The notes beneath the pieces were generated by a model. That model was not told where the DNA came from and ran no database searches. It saw only the letters and a program-made list of their open reading frames with translations. Shown in pieces: positions 14,386-22,860 of a stretch of DNA of 37,926 nt; the first letter of the stretch is position 1, and each line of letters opens with the position of its first letter. Both the position numbers and the translations under genes were made by a program. The stretch lies in assembly GCA_016934575.1 (NCBI GenBank), contig JAFGSN010000043.1:1-37926 (forward strand). The letters run 5' to 3'. The DNA comes from Vicinamibacteria bacterium (lineage in GTDB: Bacteria > Acidobacteriota > Vicinamibacteria > Fen-336).

Positions 14386-16385
14386 AACAAGCGCGGATTC
14401 CGCCTCGCGCCTGCCTTGGCGCCGCTATCGTCATGTCAGTGGCAGTCGCGACCACGGCCAATGACGGTTCCGTCCAGTACCCGATCTCCGCCGTGCCGTT
14501 CACTCGAGTGAGACTCACGGACACGTTCTGGTCCACGCGCCTGGAGACGAATAGAACCGTGACGATTCCCTTTGGTTTCGAGAAGTGCGCGGCGGAGGGC
14601 CGCATTCGCAACTTCGAACGCGCGGCAGGCGTGCGCGACGGCGCTTATGAAGGCAAGATGCCGTTCGACGACACCGACGTCTACAAGCTGATCGAAGGCG
14701 CGTCGTACTCGTTGCTGAGTCGCCCCGATCCGGAGTTGGATCGTTTCCTCGACGGGATCATCGACAAGATCGCCGCGGCCCAGGAGCCCGACGGCTATTT
14801 GACAACATACAAAACGATCGATTCGACCCGGAGCCCGGCGCCCTGGCTCAAGCCCGGACCGCGTTGGGAACTGGTGCTCGACGGCAGTCATGAGCTCTAC
14901 AACTCAGGCCATCTTTACGAGGCGGCCGATGCGCACTTCCGAGCCACGGGCAAACGCGGCCTGCTTGACGTGGCGCTGAAGAACGCGGACCTCGTCGCGC
15001 GCACGTTCGGCCCCGGCAAGCTCCTGATCCCGCCGGGCCATCAGATCATCGAAACCGGGCTCATCAAGCTGGCGGCGTACGCCGGCGAGAAGCGCTATCG
15101 TGAGCTGGCCCGATTCTTCCTTGATCAACGCGGCAACTCCCATGGGCGCAAGCTGTACGGCCCCTACAACCAGGATCATCTTCCCGTCGTTGAACAGCGC
15201 GAGGCGGTGGGGCATGCCGTGAGAGCGGCGTACATGTACTCCGCCATGGTGGACGTCGCCGCGCTCGACAATGACGCGCGCTATCGCGCGGCGATTGAAA
15301 ACATCTGGCACGACGTCGTCTCACGCAAGCTCTACGTCACGGGCGCCATCGGCGCGCGCCATGATCGCGAGTCGTTCGGCGACGCCTTTGAGCTGCCGAA
15401 CCGCACGGCCTACGGCGAGACCTGCGCGTCGATCGCGAGCGTTTACTGGAACCAGCGTCTGTTCCTGCTGTCCGGCGACGCCAGGCACGTCGACGTGATC
15501 GAGCGCACTCTCTACAACGCCGTTCTCGCGGGCGTCTCGCTTTCCGGTGATCGGTTTTTCTATCCCAATCCGCTCGAGTCGGACGGTCGCTACGCGTTCA
15601 ATCAGGGCGCGCTCACGCGCAAACCGTGGTTCGATTGTTCCTGCTGCCCTACGAGCCTGGCGCGTTTCATGCCGTCGATTCCGGAATACGTTTATGCCGT
15701 GCGTCCCGGCGTGTTGTTCGTCAACCTCTTCGTCGCCAGCGAGGCGTCGATCGACTTGGGCGCGGGCGAGATGGCGGTCGCGCAGACGACCGATTATCCG
15801 TGGGACGGCCGCGTAGAGCTGCGGTTGACTCCCAGCCGGCCGCGTACATTCGAGGTGCGGGTGCGCATTCCCGGCTGGGCGCGCGGACGCCCCGTGCCGA
15901 GCGCTCTGTATCGGTACGCTGCCGCCGAGACGACGCCTTACAAGCTGAGCGTGAACGGCGAGCCCGTGGACGCCGGTCTCATGCATGGTTATGCCGTGCT
16001 TTCCAGGACCTGGTCTCCGGGCGACATGATTGCTCTCGATCTGCCCATGCCTATACGGCGGGTTGTCGCCGATGAGAGAGTGGAGGACGACAAAGGCAAG
16101 ATCGCGCTGGAGCGCGGGCCGCTCGTTTACTGCGTTGAAGGCGCTGATAATGACGGATCGGTTCTCGATCTCATCGTGCCCGACGCGGCGCGTTTCTCCA
16201 CCGAAATCCGTCCGGATCTGCTGGGCGGCGTCACGGTGTTGCGAGCCGACGTGCTGAATCGGCAAGGACGGGCAAAGAGATTGACGGCCGTTCCTTACTA
16301 TGCATGGTCGAACCGCGGGCCGGGCGAGATGGCGATCTGGTTGTGGCGACAAACAGCCACGAAAGCGAGGACTCGGGAGGAGTGA
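14382..16385 (+). CDS. Secreted GH127-family beta-L-arabinofuranosidase-like glycosidase
   Basis: Starting at ATG 14382 the 667-residue protein begins with a signal peptide (MKQARIPPRACLGAAIVMSVAVATTA). An (alpha/alpha)6 barrel follows with VRLTDTFWSTRLETNR, QEPDGYLTTY and LYNSGHLYEAADAHFRATGKR, all GH127 hallmarks. Glu346 and Cys348 in YGETCAS, with Cys421 and Cys422 in CSCCPTSLAR, match the zinc-binding Glu-Cys-Cys-Cys site in which one Cys is the nucleophile. The C-terminal beta domain contains VRIPGWARG and ALERGPLVYCVEG. These enzymes remove beta-L-arabinofuranosyl units; the substrate here is not provable. Frames upstream (from 14190) would place 64 residues before the signal peptide, so I reject that start. 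Confidence 0.9.
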   Translation: MKQARIPPRACLGAAIVMSVAVATTANDGSVQYPISAVPFTRVRLTDTFWSTRLETNRTVTIPFGFEKCAAEGRIRNFERAAGVRDGAYEGKMPFDDTDVYKLIEGASYSLLSRPDPELDRFLDGIIDKIAAAQEPDGYLTTYKTIDSTRSPAPWLKPGPRWELVLDGSHELYNSGHLYEAADAHFRATGKRGLLDVALKNADLVARTFGPGKLLIPPGHQIIETGLIKLAAYAGEKRYRELARFFLDQRGNSHGRKLYGPYNQDHLPVVEQREAVGHAVRAAYMYSAMVDVAALDNDARYRAAIENIWHDVVSRKLYVTGAIGARHDRESFGDAFELPNRTAYGETCASIASVYWNQRLFLLSGDARHVDVIERTLYNAVLAGVSLSGDRFFYPNPLESDGRYAFNQGALTRKPWFDCSCCPTSLARFMPSIPEYVYAVRPGVLFVNLFVASEASIDLGAGEMAVAQTTDYPWDGRVELRLTPSRPRTFEVRVRIPGWARGRPVPSALYRYAAAETTPYKLSVNGEPVDAGLMHGYAVLSRTWSPGDMIALDLPMPIRRVVADERVEDDKGKIALERGPLVYCVEGADNDGSVLDLIVPDAARFSTEIRPDLLGGVTVLRADVLNRQGRAKRLTAVPYYAWSNRGPGEMAIWLWRQTATKARTREE

Positions 16386-16428
16386 CGTCTCGCGCGGCGT
16401 TTGTATGGGAGCCCGAAATGGCGGTGTC

Positions 16429-17142
16429 TCAGCTCATCGCTGCCACGCTGACACGGCGACTCTGGCGCGAGCGGATTATTGCGAGATTGGCGCGCAGATC
16501 CTTTGAGAGCGTTCGCGGCCGGGGGAGCCGCCGGCCGAGAATGACGATGCGATGATCGAAGTCTTTCGGGATGATGATGCGCGTGTCATACCCGGGGATC
16601 TGAAGACGCTCGATCAGCGAGCGCCAGCCGAGCGAACCCGGCGAGAAGGCGTTGAAGACGACCACGCCACGATGCGTCAATCGGCGCGGGATGAGAGCGG
16701 GGAGACGAATGAAGCACACGTCTGGCATGACGAGGTCGCCGGCAACCGGCATGGAGAGGTCCACGACGATCATGTCGTGGCGGCGACGCCGGCGGGCGAG
16801 CCAGGCGGAAGCTTCGGCGCGGGCGAAGCGCAAAGGCTCGATCCATCGTCCGGCGATGGAGCGGAGCACGGACAGGCCTTCGGAGGAAAGATCGACGGCG
16901 TCGACGGCGTGCGGCCAGAGAAGCGCGCGCAGCGGCGCTAGGACCGCTCCGTATCCGAATCCGAGAAGCGCTACCCGCGGTCCGGGAGACAGGGAGGGAA
17001 TGCACGCGGCCATCACGTCGAACAGGCTGTGCGACGCCTGAGGCCGGGCGAGCGCCATGCTCACGATATTCCGGCCGTGCAGCAGGCGGACGGAGCGCCG
17101 GTTACGAACGATGCGAAATGTCTTGTCAGGATGGGGAGACAT
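16429..17142 (-). CDS. Spermidine-synthase-fold methyltransferase-like protein
   Basis: The 237-residue product carries RVALLGFGYGAVLAPLRA (motif I, the glycine loop binding S-adenosyl compounds), VDAVDLSSEGLSVLRSI (acidic residue binding ribose) and HDMIVVDLSMPVAGDLVMPDVCF. The third resembles the D-x-x-D region of spermidine synthases and their PF01564-type relatives. Its length is about 50 residues below that of full enzymes and it ends in an Arg-rich tail, so a polyamine synthase activity is uncertain. The ATG at 17142 gives MSPHPDKTFRIV, 13 bases after the PHP gene. It is last in the five-gene minus-strand cluster and converges with GH127, with only 43 bases between them. Confidence 0.68.
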   Translation of the reverse strand: MSPHPDKTFRIVRNRRSVRLLHGRNIVSMALARPQASHSLFDVMAACIPSLSPGPRVALLGFGYGAVLAPLRALLWPHAVDAVDLSSEGLSVLRSIAGRWIEPLRFARAEASAWLARRRRRHDMIVVDLSMPVAGDLVMPDVCFIRLPALIPRRLTHRGVVVFNAFSPGSLGWRSLIERLQIPGYDTRIIIPKDFDHRIVILGRRLPRPRTLSKDLRANLAIIRSRQSRRVSVAAMS

Positions 17143-17155
17143 TCGTGATGAGGCG

Positions 17156-17887
17156 TCAGTTATCGGCGGCCGAATGAGCGAGCTTGAGCGGACGGCGCCG
17201 CTCGATAAAGGCAAGAGCCTCTTCGGCGGTGCGATTGATGATCAGTTCCTCCGGGAAATGCATCGAGCTCATGACCGACCGAATCGCCTCGTCGCGGCCG
17301 ACTTCGTCCAGTGTGTGGGCGTCGCTGGCGACGACCACCGGACAGGCTTCCCGGATGCAGGCCGCGATGAGAGATTCCGTAACCGCCGGCGCAACGCGGC
17401 CGAGAGCGACCTTGGAGTTGTTCAGCTCGACGGCGCGTCCGAGATCGCGTGACGCACGCGCCAGTCGGCGGTAATCGAGCGGATACTCCCGGCTGTTGGC
17501 GTGCGTCACGACGTCAAGAAAGGGATTGGCCTCGAGCGCGGAGACGAGGAGATCGGTGTAATCGGCCGCGCTACGCCCCTTCGGCGTGTTGGCGTGAAGG
17601 CCGACGAGGACCACGTCGCAGTATCGCAGGTAGTCGAGGGGCAGGTCGATCGCTCCCGGGCTTTCGTCGAGATTACATTCCATTCCCTTGAGAAGACGCA
17701 CTCCGGGGACGGGATCCAGGAGGCGCTCGAAAAAAACGCTGTTGAGACGGCCGCCGAGAGCGGGTCCGTGATCCGTAATGGCGAGCGCCGTCATGCCCAG
17801 ATCGCGCGCTCGCGTCAGCATTTCGACCACGGTGTGAACGCCGCAGCGTGATGCGAGCGAGTGGGAGTGAAGATCAACCGCGATCAT
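17156..17887 (-). CDS. PHP-domain phosphoesterase (YcdX-like)
   Basis: The 243-residue protein has the complete PHP metal-binding pattern. AVDLHSHSLAS holds the HxH, ALAITDHGPAL the TDHG, LLKGMECN the Glu, DVVLVGLHANT and DVVTHANS further His, and VVASDAHTLDEVG the final SDxH. This is the trinuclear-metal class of phosphatases, most like the E. coli YcdX group. The length is the family's. It is 27 bases downstream of yjbQ. The window encodes a second, unrelated PHP protein near 26 kb, so the two should not be merged. Substrate is unknown. Confidence 0.86.
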   Translation of the reverse strand: MIAVDLHSHSLASRCGVHTVVEMLTRARDLGMTALAITDHGPALGGRLNSVFFERLLDPVPGVRLLKGMECNLDESPGAIDLPLDYLRYCDVVLVGLHANTPKGRSAADYTDLLVSALEANPFLDVVTHANSREYPLDYRRLARASRDLGRAVELNNSKVALGRVAPAVTESLIAACIREACPVVVASDAHTLDEVGRDEAIRSVMSSMHFPEELIINRTAEEALAFIERRRPLKLAHSAADN

Positions 17888-17914
17888 ATGGACTATCCAA
17901 CAAAATGAGCACGA

Positions 17915-18358
17915 TCATTGCCGCGCTCGCGAGTCGTTCCGCTCTCCGGTCATCTGGACGACGACATGCCGGTCGCGGGAGCGATTGTCGAAATCGACGA
18001 GCACGATCTGCTGCCAGGTGCCCAGCAGCAGGCGACCTTCCTTGAACGGAACCGTGAGCGAAGGGCCGAGAAGGCTGGCGCGGACGTGCGAGTGCCCGTT
18101 GCCGTCCTGCCACTGCTCATGATGAGCGTAGCGCGCGGATCGCGGAGCGATTCTCTCGAACGCCTCGGGAAGGTCTTCGAGCAGACCGGGCTCGTACTCG
18201 ATCGTCGTCAAGCCGGCCGTCGAGCCCGGAACGAAGACGAGCGCCTGGCCTTCCCGGAATCCGTGCTTATCCAGCAATTCCTGGATTCGGAGAGTGAGGT
18301 CGATGATGTCCGCATCGCCGCGGGTCTTGAGGTGGATGGAATCGGTGACGATTGTCAT
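17915..18358 (-). CDS. YjbQ/UPF0047 family protein
   Basis: The 147-residue product matches the UPF0047 fold: GQALVFVPGSTAGLTTIEYEPGLLED, RYAHHEQWQDGNGHSHVRASLLGPSLTVPF and GRLLLGTWQQIVLVDFDNRSRDRHVVVQ, which hold the conserved His residues and the GTWQ turn. Members of the family include the enzyme with thiamine-phosphate synthase activity in E. coli (YjbQ), although the cellular role is unclear. Start ATG 18358 (MTIVTDSIHLKT) matches homologues; the open frame up to 18433 lies inside the upstream VKOR-DsbA gene. It could link to thiL at the beginning of the window, but that is inference. Confidence 0.9.
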   Translation of the reverse strand: MTIVTDSIHLKTRGDADIIDLTLRIQELLDKHGFREGQALVFVPGSTAGLTTIEYEPGLLEDLPEAFERIAPRSARYAHHEQWQDGNGHSHVRASLLGPSLTVPFKEGRLLLGTWQQIVLVDFDNRSRDRHVVVQMTGERNDSRARQ

Positions 18359-18371
18359 GCGGTTCTCGATT

Positions 18372-19676
18372 TCACTGCGCGGATTCCTCGGGGGGCATGG
18401 CGCCCGAGCGTTCGAGTTCGTGCTGGACGACAAGGAGGACGTCCGTGGCCTGCGCCAGGCGGCGGCCGTTCACCATGACGGTGGGAGTCGCGTCGATGCC
18501 GAGACGGCGGGCCTCGGCAATCTCGGCGAGGAGACGCGCATGCGCGTCCGGTGAGCGCAAGCAAGAGCGGAAGGCGTCGAGATCGAGGCCCGAATCGCTC
18601 GCCGCTTGTAGCACGTCGCGCTCGGCGGCCTGCTCGAAATCGTCTTCGTAGACGCGATCGTGGTACTCCCAGAATCGGCCTTGATCGTGAGCGCAAACGG
18701 ATCCGAGCGCAAGCAGGCAGGCCGAAGGATGCAGCGAGTGATCGAGAGCGTCATTGCAGGATTCGTCCAGCGGAAAATTGACGAACGAGACGCGCGCCCA
18801 CTTCCTCAGCGCGGGCATGTGTTGCTTGAAGGACAATGCGAAGCGGCGGCACCAGGGGCACAGGAAGTCCGAGAATATGACGATTGCGACCGGCGCCGAC
18901 GGCGGTCCCAGAACTGGAGCGCGAGCGATATCGGGTCGCAAGACCGGCGCGCGCTCGAAGTCGCGCAGCGTTTTGCGAACGAGATAGGCGTTGAGCGATT
19001 CCGGATCATCGAGAGTTCGCCGGAGAAGCCGCACTTCACGGCGAGCTTCGTCAAGATTCATCGTATCGACGGCCTTCTCTTCGGAAACAGTCGCGCGGGG
19101 CGCTTGAGCGGACAGCCTGAGCGCCCAGTCGCCGACGCCGACGGCCATGGCAAGGGTCGCGCTGCCCAGGAGCCATGAAGCGCCGATCAAATGGAGGTTC
19201 GCCATACGAGCGATCAAGCGTGGCGCGCCAATAAGGCGACGAGCGGGCCATAGCAAGGCGACGGGAGCGACGCTCGCGAGATAACTGAGAAGGCAGAGCT
19301 GGCAGAAAGTATTCAAGTGGAACGCCTGGATGCAGAACAACACGAGATCCACGGCGACTCCGAGCGTCGCAAGAAGCAAGGTCAGGGCCGTGGCCGCCTC
19401 ACGACCGGCCTGGTCGCCGAAGAACGACAGAGTGAGAAGCAACGCCAGCGAAAGATAGAAAAGCAGGCCGAGAGCCGCCAGCGAAACTCCGCCCACCTCG
19501 GAGAAAGCGCTGCGGTTCACGGTGTCGCAACCGCCTCCCTGCCCGCCGCAAACGGAGTGTACGAGAGCGCTGGCGCGGGGCGTATCGTGATGCTGGAGCA
19601 GGAGAGTGAACGAGAGAACGGCGCCGGCGACAAGAAAGGCCAGCGCCAGACCTGCGCGCCAGGGACGCGGCGTCAT
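18372..19676 (-). CDS. VKOR-DsbA fusion, disulfide-forming membrane protein
   Basis: The 434-residue protein joins two halves of the oxidative folding system. The N-terminal half is a vitamin K epoxide reductase homologue: a membrane helix, then Cys43 and Cys50 in the loop CGGQGGGCDTVNRSAFSEVGG, and the quinone-facing Cys125-X2-Cys128 (CQLC). Four to five hydrophobic segments are seen. After a linker, a DsbA-like thioredoxin domain carries FSDFLCPWCRRF (Cys273/Cys276) and ends with ATPTVMVNGRRL, where the Thr-Pro is the cis-proline. Thus it can reoxidise its own DsbA domain using quinone. TTG 19679 and ATG 19676 are both possible starts; GGAGG lies just upstream. Next to the SEC-C gene with 3 bases between. 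Confidence 0.93.
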   Translation of the reverse strand: MTPRPWRAGLALAFLVAGAVLSFTLLLQHHDTPRASALVHSVCGGQGGGCDTVNRSAFSEVGGVSLAALGLLFYLSLALLLTLSFFGDQAGREAATALTLLLATLGVAVDLVLFCIQAFHLNTFCQLCLLSYLASVAPVALLWPARRLIGAPRLIARMANLHLIGASWLLGSATLAMAVGVGDWALRLSAQAPRATVSEEKAVDTMNLDEARREVRLLRRTLDDPESLNAYLVRKTLRDFERAPVLRPDIARAPVLGPPSAPVAIVIFSDFLCPWCRRFALSFKQHMPALRKWARVSFVNFPLDESCNDALDHSLHPSACLLALGSVCAHDQGRFWEYHDRVYEDDFEQAAERDVLQAASDSGLDLDAFRSCLRSPDAHARLLAEIAEARRLGIDATPTVMVNGRRLAQATDVLLVVQHELERSGAMPPEESAQ

Positions 19677-19679
19677 CAA

Positions 19680-19967
19680 TCAGCTTCCTCCCGAGCGACG
19701 CGGAAGGTTGAAGTGCGGAAAGATCCGATTGTCCCGTTGTCGCCAGGGCTGCCATGGCTTCTTGGACGGCTTGGCGGCATGCTCGCCGCCGCGAGGCGGC
19801 GCGGGGGCGGAAGAGGCGGCGGAAGCGGAGTCTCCTGGAGTCTCCTCCGACGACGCGCTTGATAGCTCGCTTCGTCGCGCGGCTTCGTCCTTGACGAGGC
19901 AGCAATGCTTGTACTTTTTTCCCGATCCGCAATGACACGGCTCGTTCCGACCGAGAGAACTCGACAT
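19680..19967 (-). CDS. SEC-C zinc-motif small protein
   Basis: A 95-residue protein with an N-terminal SEC-C motif, RNEPCHCGSGKKYKHCC (Cys11, Cys13, Cys22, Cys23). The CXCX8CC pattern binds zinc and is known from the SecA tail. The remainder is Ser/Ala/Pro/Glu-rich and probably disordered, ending in a basic, Trp-containing tail (KPWQPWRQRD). The ATG at 19967 has an ideal GAGGAG site 6 bases away, so the frame up to 20003 is not used. Its stop abuts the VKOR-DsbA start, and GGAGG of that gene lies inside this one. It is the first gene of the minus-strand cluster, so it may act with export or disulfide formation, which is inference. Confidence 0.85.
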   Translation of the reverse strand: MSSSLGRNEPCHCGSGKKYKHCCLVKDEAARRSELSSASSEETPGDSASAASSAPAPPRGGEHAAKPSKKPWQPWRQRDNRIFPHFNLPRRSGGS

Positions 19968-20016
19968 GGGTTGCTCCTCTTCTTTCGAACCCGTCACGCC
20001 CATCCGGGAATCAACT

Positions 20017-20043
20017 CAAACCGGTTTGCGCCGTTTGACGGCG
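20017..20043. promoter_or_regulatory. Two palindromes in the divergent SEC-C / aminotransferase region
   Basis: CAAACCGGTTTG (20017-20028) is a perfect 12-base palindrome. CGCCGT-TTG-ACGGCG (20029-20043) is a perfect 6-base inverted repeat right behind it and overlaps the -35 element of the plus-strand promoter. Adjacent palindromes at a promoter are what repressor sites look like, and they could act on both genes. No regulator gene is adjacent. Confidence 0.4.
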
Positions 20044-20063
20044 TGAACGAGCGCAAGTAATCT
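20035..20063 (+). promoter_or_regulatory. Sigma70-type promoter for the aminotransferase gene
   Basis: TTGACG (20035-20040), a 17-base spacer, and TAATCT (20058-20063). Transcription would begin near 20070 and leave a leader of about 90 bases before ATG 20159. Confidence 0.5.
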
Positions 20064-20158
20064 ACGAATCTTAACAGAGACTACGCGGCGCGGCCGAATC
20101 GGGACGCCGGCCGCCTCCAGGTGATTTTACGACATGTAGAGGAGAAGGAGAGGGTCAC

Positions 20159-21253
20159 ATGCCCGAGCTCAAGCAGATCAATTTCACGCGGGGCGTGCCG
20201 GCGGTGGAGTCCTTTCCGATCGACGACGTCATCGACGCGGCCAAGTCCGTGCTCAACGAACATGGCCGGACCATGCTTCAGTACGGCCCGTCCTTCGGTT
20301 TCCTGCCCTTGCGCGAATGGGTCGCCCGCTGGAAAGGCGTGAAGACAGAGCAGGTGCTCATGGGCAACGGCTCGCTCCAGCTCCTTGATTTTCTCTGTTG
20401 GCACATGCTCAAGCCAGGCGACGTCGTCTATACCGAAGCGCCCAGCTACGATCGTTCGATCACGCTCTTCAGGCGCCATGGAGCGGATGTCGTCGGCATA
20501 CCGCTCGATTCCGATGGACCGAACATCGAGGCGCTCGAACAGGAGCTGGCGAGGCGTTCGCCCGTGCTATTTTATCTGATCCCCGATTTTCAGAATCCGT
20601 CCGGCGCCACGTGTTCAGGCGAGAAGCGAAGGCGTCTGGCGGAGATGTCGGAAAAGCACGGATTCCTCATGGTGGAGGATGCGCCGTATCGGCCTCTCCG
20701 GTACCGGGGGAAGGAAGAGCCCACGATTCTCGAGCTTGCCCCGAAAAAGACGCTGCACATGAGCTCCTTCAGCAAGCTCATCGGTCCCGGACCACGAGTT
20801 GGCTTCATGATCGGCGATCCGGAGCTGCTAAAAAACGTGGCCAGGATCGCGGAGGACACGTACATCTGTCCGAGCTATCTGGCGCACGGGATCGCGTACG
20901 AGTGGTGCCGGCGGGGTTTGCTCGATCCGCAGATCGAGCGACTTAAAGCCCTTTACGCCCCCCGACTCGACGCCTGTCTGGCCGCTCTCGAGCGCCACAT
21001 GCCCGAGGCGCAGGCCACGCGACCGGACGGCGGCTTCTTTCTTTCCGTGACGTTGCCCGAAGGCGTCCTGACGACGGCCGTGCGCGCCGCCGCATCCAGA
21101 CGGCGGCTCAATCTGGCGGATGGAACGGCGTTTTTCCCGTCCGAAGGAGGCGAGCGATTCCTGCGTCTGCCTTACTGCGCTCTGACTCCCGGGGAGATCG
21201 AGGAAGGCGTGCGCCGCCTCGCCGCAACGGTCGAAGAAGTCGCTTCGGCTTGA
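20159..21253 (+). CDS. Class I/II PLP-dependent aminotransferase
   Basis: The 364-residue cytosolic enzyme has the fold-type I layout. It contains YGPSFGFLPLREWVARWKG, MGNGSLQLLDFLCW, FYLIPDFQNPSG (Asn147), FLMVEDAPYRPLRY (Asp174), MSSFSKLIGPGPRVGFMIG (Schiff-base Lys206, Arg213) and DGGFFLSVTLPEG. This is the LysN/2-aminoadipate and aromatic-like branch, related to the C-terminal domain of MocR regulators, but without the regulator half. The amino donor cannot be told from sequence. A strong AGGAGAGGG site lies just upstream of ATG 20159, and the gene has its own promoter. The FmdB-like gene is convergent downstream. Confidence 0.93.
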   Translation: MPELKQINFTRGVPAVESFPIDDVIDAAKSVLNEHGRTMLQYGPSFGFLPLREWVARWKGVKTEQVLMGNGSLQLLDFLCWHMLKPGDVVYTEAPSYDRSITLFRRHGADVVGIPLDSDGPNIEALEQELARRSPVLFYLIPDFQNPSGATCSGEKRRRLAEMSEKHGFLMVEDAPYRPLRYRGKEEPTILELAPKKTLHMSSFSKLIGPGPRVGFMIGDPELLKNVARIAEDTYICPSYLAHGIAYEWCRRGLLDPQIERLKALYAPRLDACLAALERHMPEAQATRPDGGFFLSVTLPEGVLTTAVRAAASRRRLNLADGTAFFPSEGGERFLRLPYCALTPGEIEEGVRRLAATVEEVASA

Positions 21254-21283
21254 TGACATCCGGCCGCGAATCCGCTCCGGAAG

Positions 21284-21787
21284 TCAGAGTTCGTACAGAT
21301 TCGGATCGACACTGGGAGGAAGCGCTCTACGGCGCAGGCTGGAGAGCGTTTTCTTGCTCTCGGCGGCGCTGAAAGGATCCTCGCCAAGGACGTCTCCTAG
21401 CTCCTGCTCGACTTTTTCGGGATCCTCGCCGGCTTCCATGCGTCGCAGGGCTTCTTCCATTCCCGAGACGACGGGGAGACCGGCGGCGTCGAATAATCGA
21501 CGCATCACGCGGGCCGCCTGTCTCGGATCCTCATCGCTCATCTTTTCGGCCTCGGGGCCCAGTTCCTCCATGATGCGCATGAGCTTGGTCTCGTCGATAT
21601 TCGGCATCGCCTCGTCGCCGGCTTCCGATTCCTTGCGTCCCTTGGATATGGCGAAGGGAGAGACCCGCCGGGCGAGACCGGCGCGGCCGCAACGCGGGCA
21701 ATCCGGGATCCGGTTCGTGTCGATGGTTCGCGAGAGGAAGCTGAATATCCGATGACAGTTGTCGCAATAAAACTCGTAGATCGGCAT
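21284..21787 (-). CDS. FmdB-type zinc-ribbon protein
   Basis: The 167-residue product starts MPIYEFYCDNCHRIFSFL and continues CPRCGRAGLARRVSPFAIS. Cys8, Cys11, Cys30 and Cys33 form the FmdB (CxxC...CxxC) regulatory zinc ribbon. The C-terminal 110 residues are acidic, with PNIDETKLMRIMEELGPEAEKM and VEQELGDVLGEDPF, and form helices of unknown role. ATG 21787 has an AAAGGGAAA site just upstream; the frame to 22003 runs into the divergent gene and is rejected. FmdB-type proteins are thought to be small nucleic-acid- or metal-responsive regulators. The gene diverges from the DUF218 gene with 73 bases between. Confidence 0.85.
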   Translation of the reverse strand: MPIYEFYCDNCHRIFSFLSRTIDTNRIPDCPRCGRAGLARRVSPFAISKGRKESEAGDEAMPNIDETKLMRIMEELGPEAEKMSDEDPRQAARVMRRLFDAAGLPVVSGMEEALRRMEAGEDPEKVEQELGDVLGEDPFSAAESKKTLSSLRRRALPPSVDPNLYEL

Positions 21788-21860
21788 TTTCCCTTTAAAG
21801 AGGCGCGAGGAAGGCGCCATCAGTGCGTCGTCTTCGGTGAAATCATGACACAATAATGCG

Positions 21861-22481
21861 ATGTTCGAAAGGGTTGCGCGGCTGTCGAGAGCGATCGGGA
21901 TCGCGGGGATCATCGCGTTCGGCCTCGCGTCCTTCACTCCATTGCCCAACTGGGCGCATCGCCGGATGAGAGGCGCTTCCGGAGTGGGGCCGGCGGACGC
22001 CATCGTGGTGCTCGGGGCAGCGGTCTATCGCGACGGCTTGCTCGACGAGGCGTCCCTCCGCCGGACCCTCGAAGGTATTCTGCTCAAGCGCAGGGGCCTG
22101 GCGCCGGTCATTATATTTCTGGGAGCGCCGAAAGGCGACGCCGTGGAGGCCCTCGTGCGGGCCGACATGGCGCGAAAGCTGGGGATCCCGGCCGAATCGA
22201 TCTTGACGGACTCGCACGCCCTGACGACGCAGCAGGAGGCCGCGCGCGTCGCTGCCTTGTTGCATCCACGTGGAGCGAGAAGGGCGCTGCTCGTCACAGG
22301 TTCGCACCATATCGAGCGTGCTCGGCGTGTTTTTACACGTGCCGGCCTCGATGTGCTTCCGGCGCCCGTCGACGAGGTTTCGGCGGAAGCGAGTCTTCCG
22401 ATGGAACGACTCGCCACGACGAAAAAGCTGCTTATTACGCTCGCTGCTCGCATTTATTACCGCGTGCTCGGCCGCATCTGA
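21861..22481 (+). CDS. YdcF/DUF218 family membrane-anchored protein
   Basis: The 206-residue product has an N-terminal membrane anchor (AIGIAGIIAFGLASFTPLP) and then the DUF218 core: DAIVVLGAAVYRDGLLDE, VIIFLGAP, ILTDSHALTTQQEAARVAALL and ALLVTGSHHIERARRVFTRAGLDVLPAPVD. Proteins of this group (ElyC, SanA, YdcF) are linked with cell envelope and polysaccharide carrier homeostasis. The active site is thought to be periplasmic or membrane-adjacent. No clear SD precedes ATG 21861. The small membrane protein gene begins 11 bases after its stop, so the two are likely cotranscribed. Confidence 0.88.
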   Translation: MFERVARLSRAIGIAGIIAFGLASFTPLPNWAHRRMRGASGVGPADAIVVLGAAVYRDGLLDEASLRRTLEGILLKRRGLAPVIIFLGAPKGDAVEALVRADMARKLGIPAESILTDSHALTTQQEAARVAALLHPRGARRALLVTGSHHIERARRVFTRAGLDVLPAPVDEVSAEASLPMERLATTKKLLITLAARIYYRVLGRI

Positions 22482-22492
22482 GGCATATCCAT

Positions 22493-22840
22493 ATGGATTC
22501 GCTTTTTTTACTGGCGGTCGGAGTCTTGACGTCCATCGTCGTTTTCGGCGGCTGTGCCCGGCGCCGCGGATGGTCGCGGTCCGATCTGCGCCGGGCCACG
22601 GGGAGCGTCTTCGAAACCGTGGGCCTGATCCTGTCGTTCTACGCGCTGAATGTCTCGATTGGCCTGGGCTTGGCCCTGCTCGTCAGAAGCACGGGCGTGG
22701 CTTTCATTTCTCTTTACGTCAACGCCGATCTCTCGCTTTTCGCCTTTGCCCTCATTCAGGGCTTGGCCTTCGAGTTCTTGTGGCGCCGAAGCGGCGTGCG
22801 TGAGAAACGGGTGGGAGACGCGGAAGCGGAAGGTCATTGA
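22493..22840 (+). CDS. Small hypothetical membrane protein
   Basis: A 115-residue protein with three hydrophobic segments: LFLLAVGVLTSIVVFGG, VGLILSFYALNVSIGLGLALLV and LSLFAFALIQGLAFEFLW, and a charged C-terminal tail. No family is recognisable. It starts 11 bases after the DUF218 gene on the same strand. It could be a partner of that protein, but only position supports this. No clear SD precedes the ATG at 22493. Confidence 0.6.
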   Translation: MDSLFLLAVGVLTSIVVFGGCARRRGWSRSDLRRATGSVFETVGLILSFYALNVSIGLGLALLVRSTGVAFISLYVNADLSLFAFALIQGLAFEFLWRRSGVREKRVGDAEAEGH

Positions 22841-22860
22841 CGATGGTATGATGCGCGGCG

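Noticed and set aside
15321-16352. Minus-strand ORF of 343 codons opposite GH127
   Set aside because: Shadow of the GH127 gene; no start signal or family.
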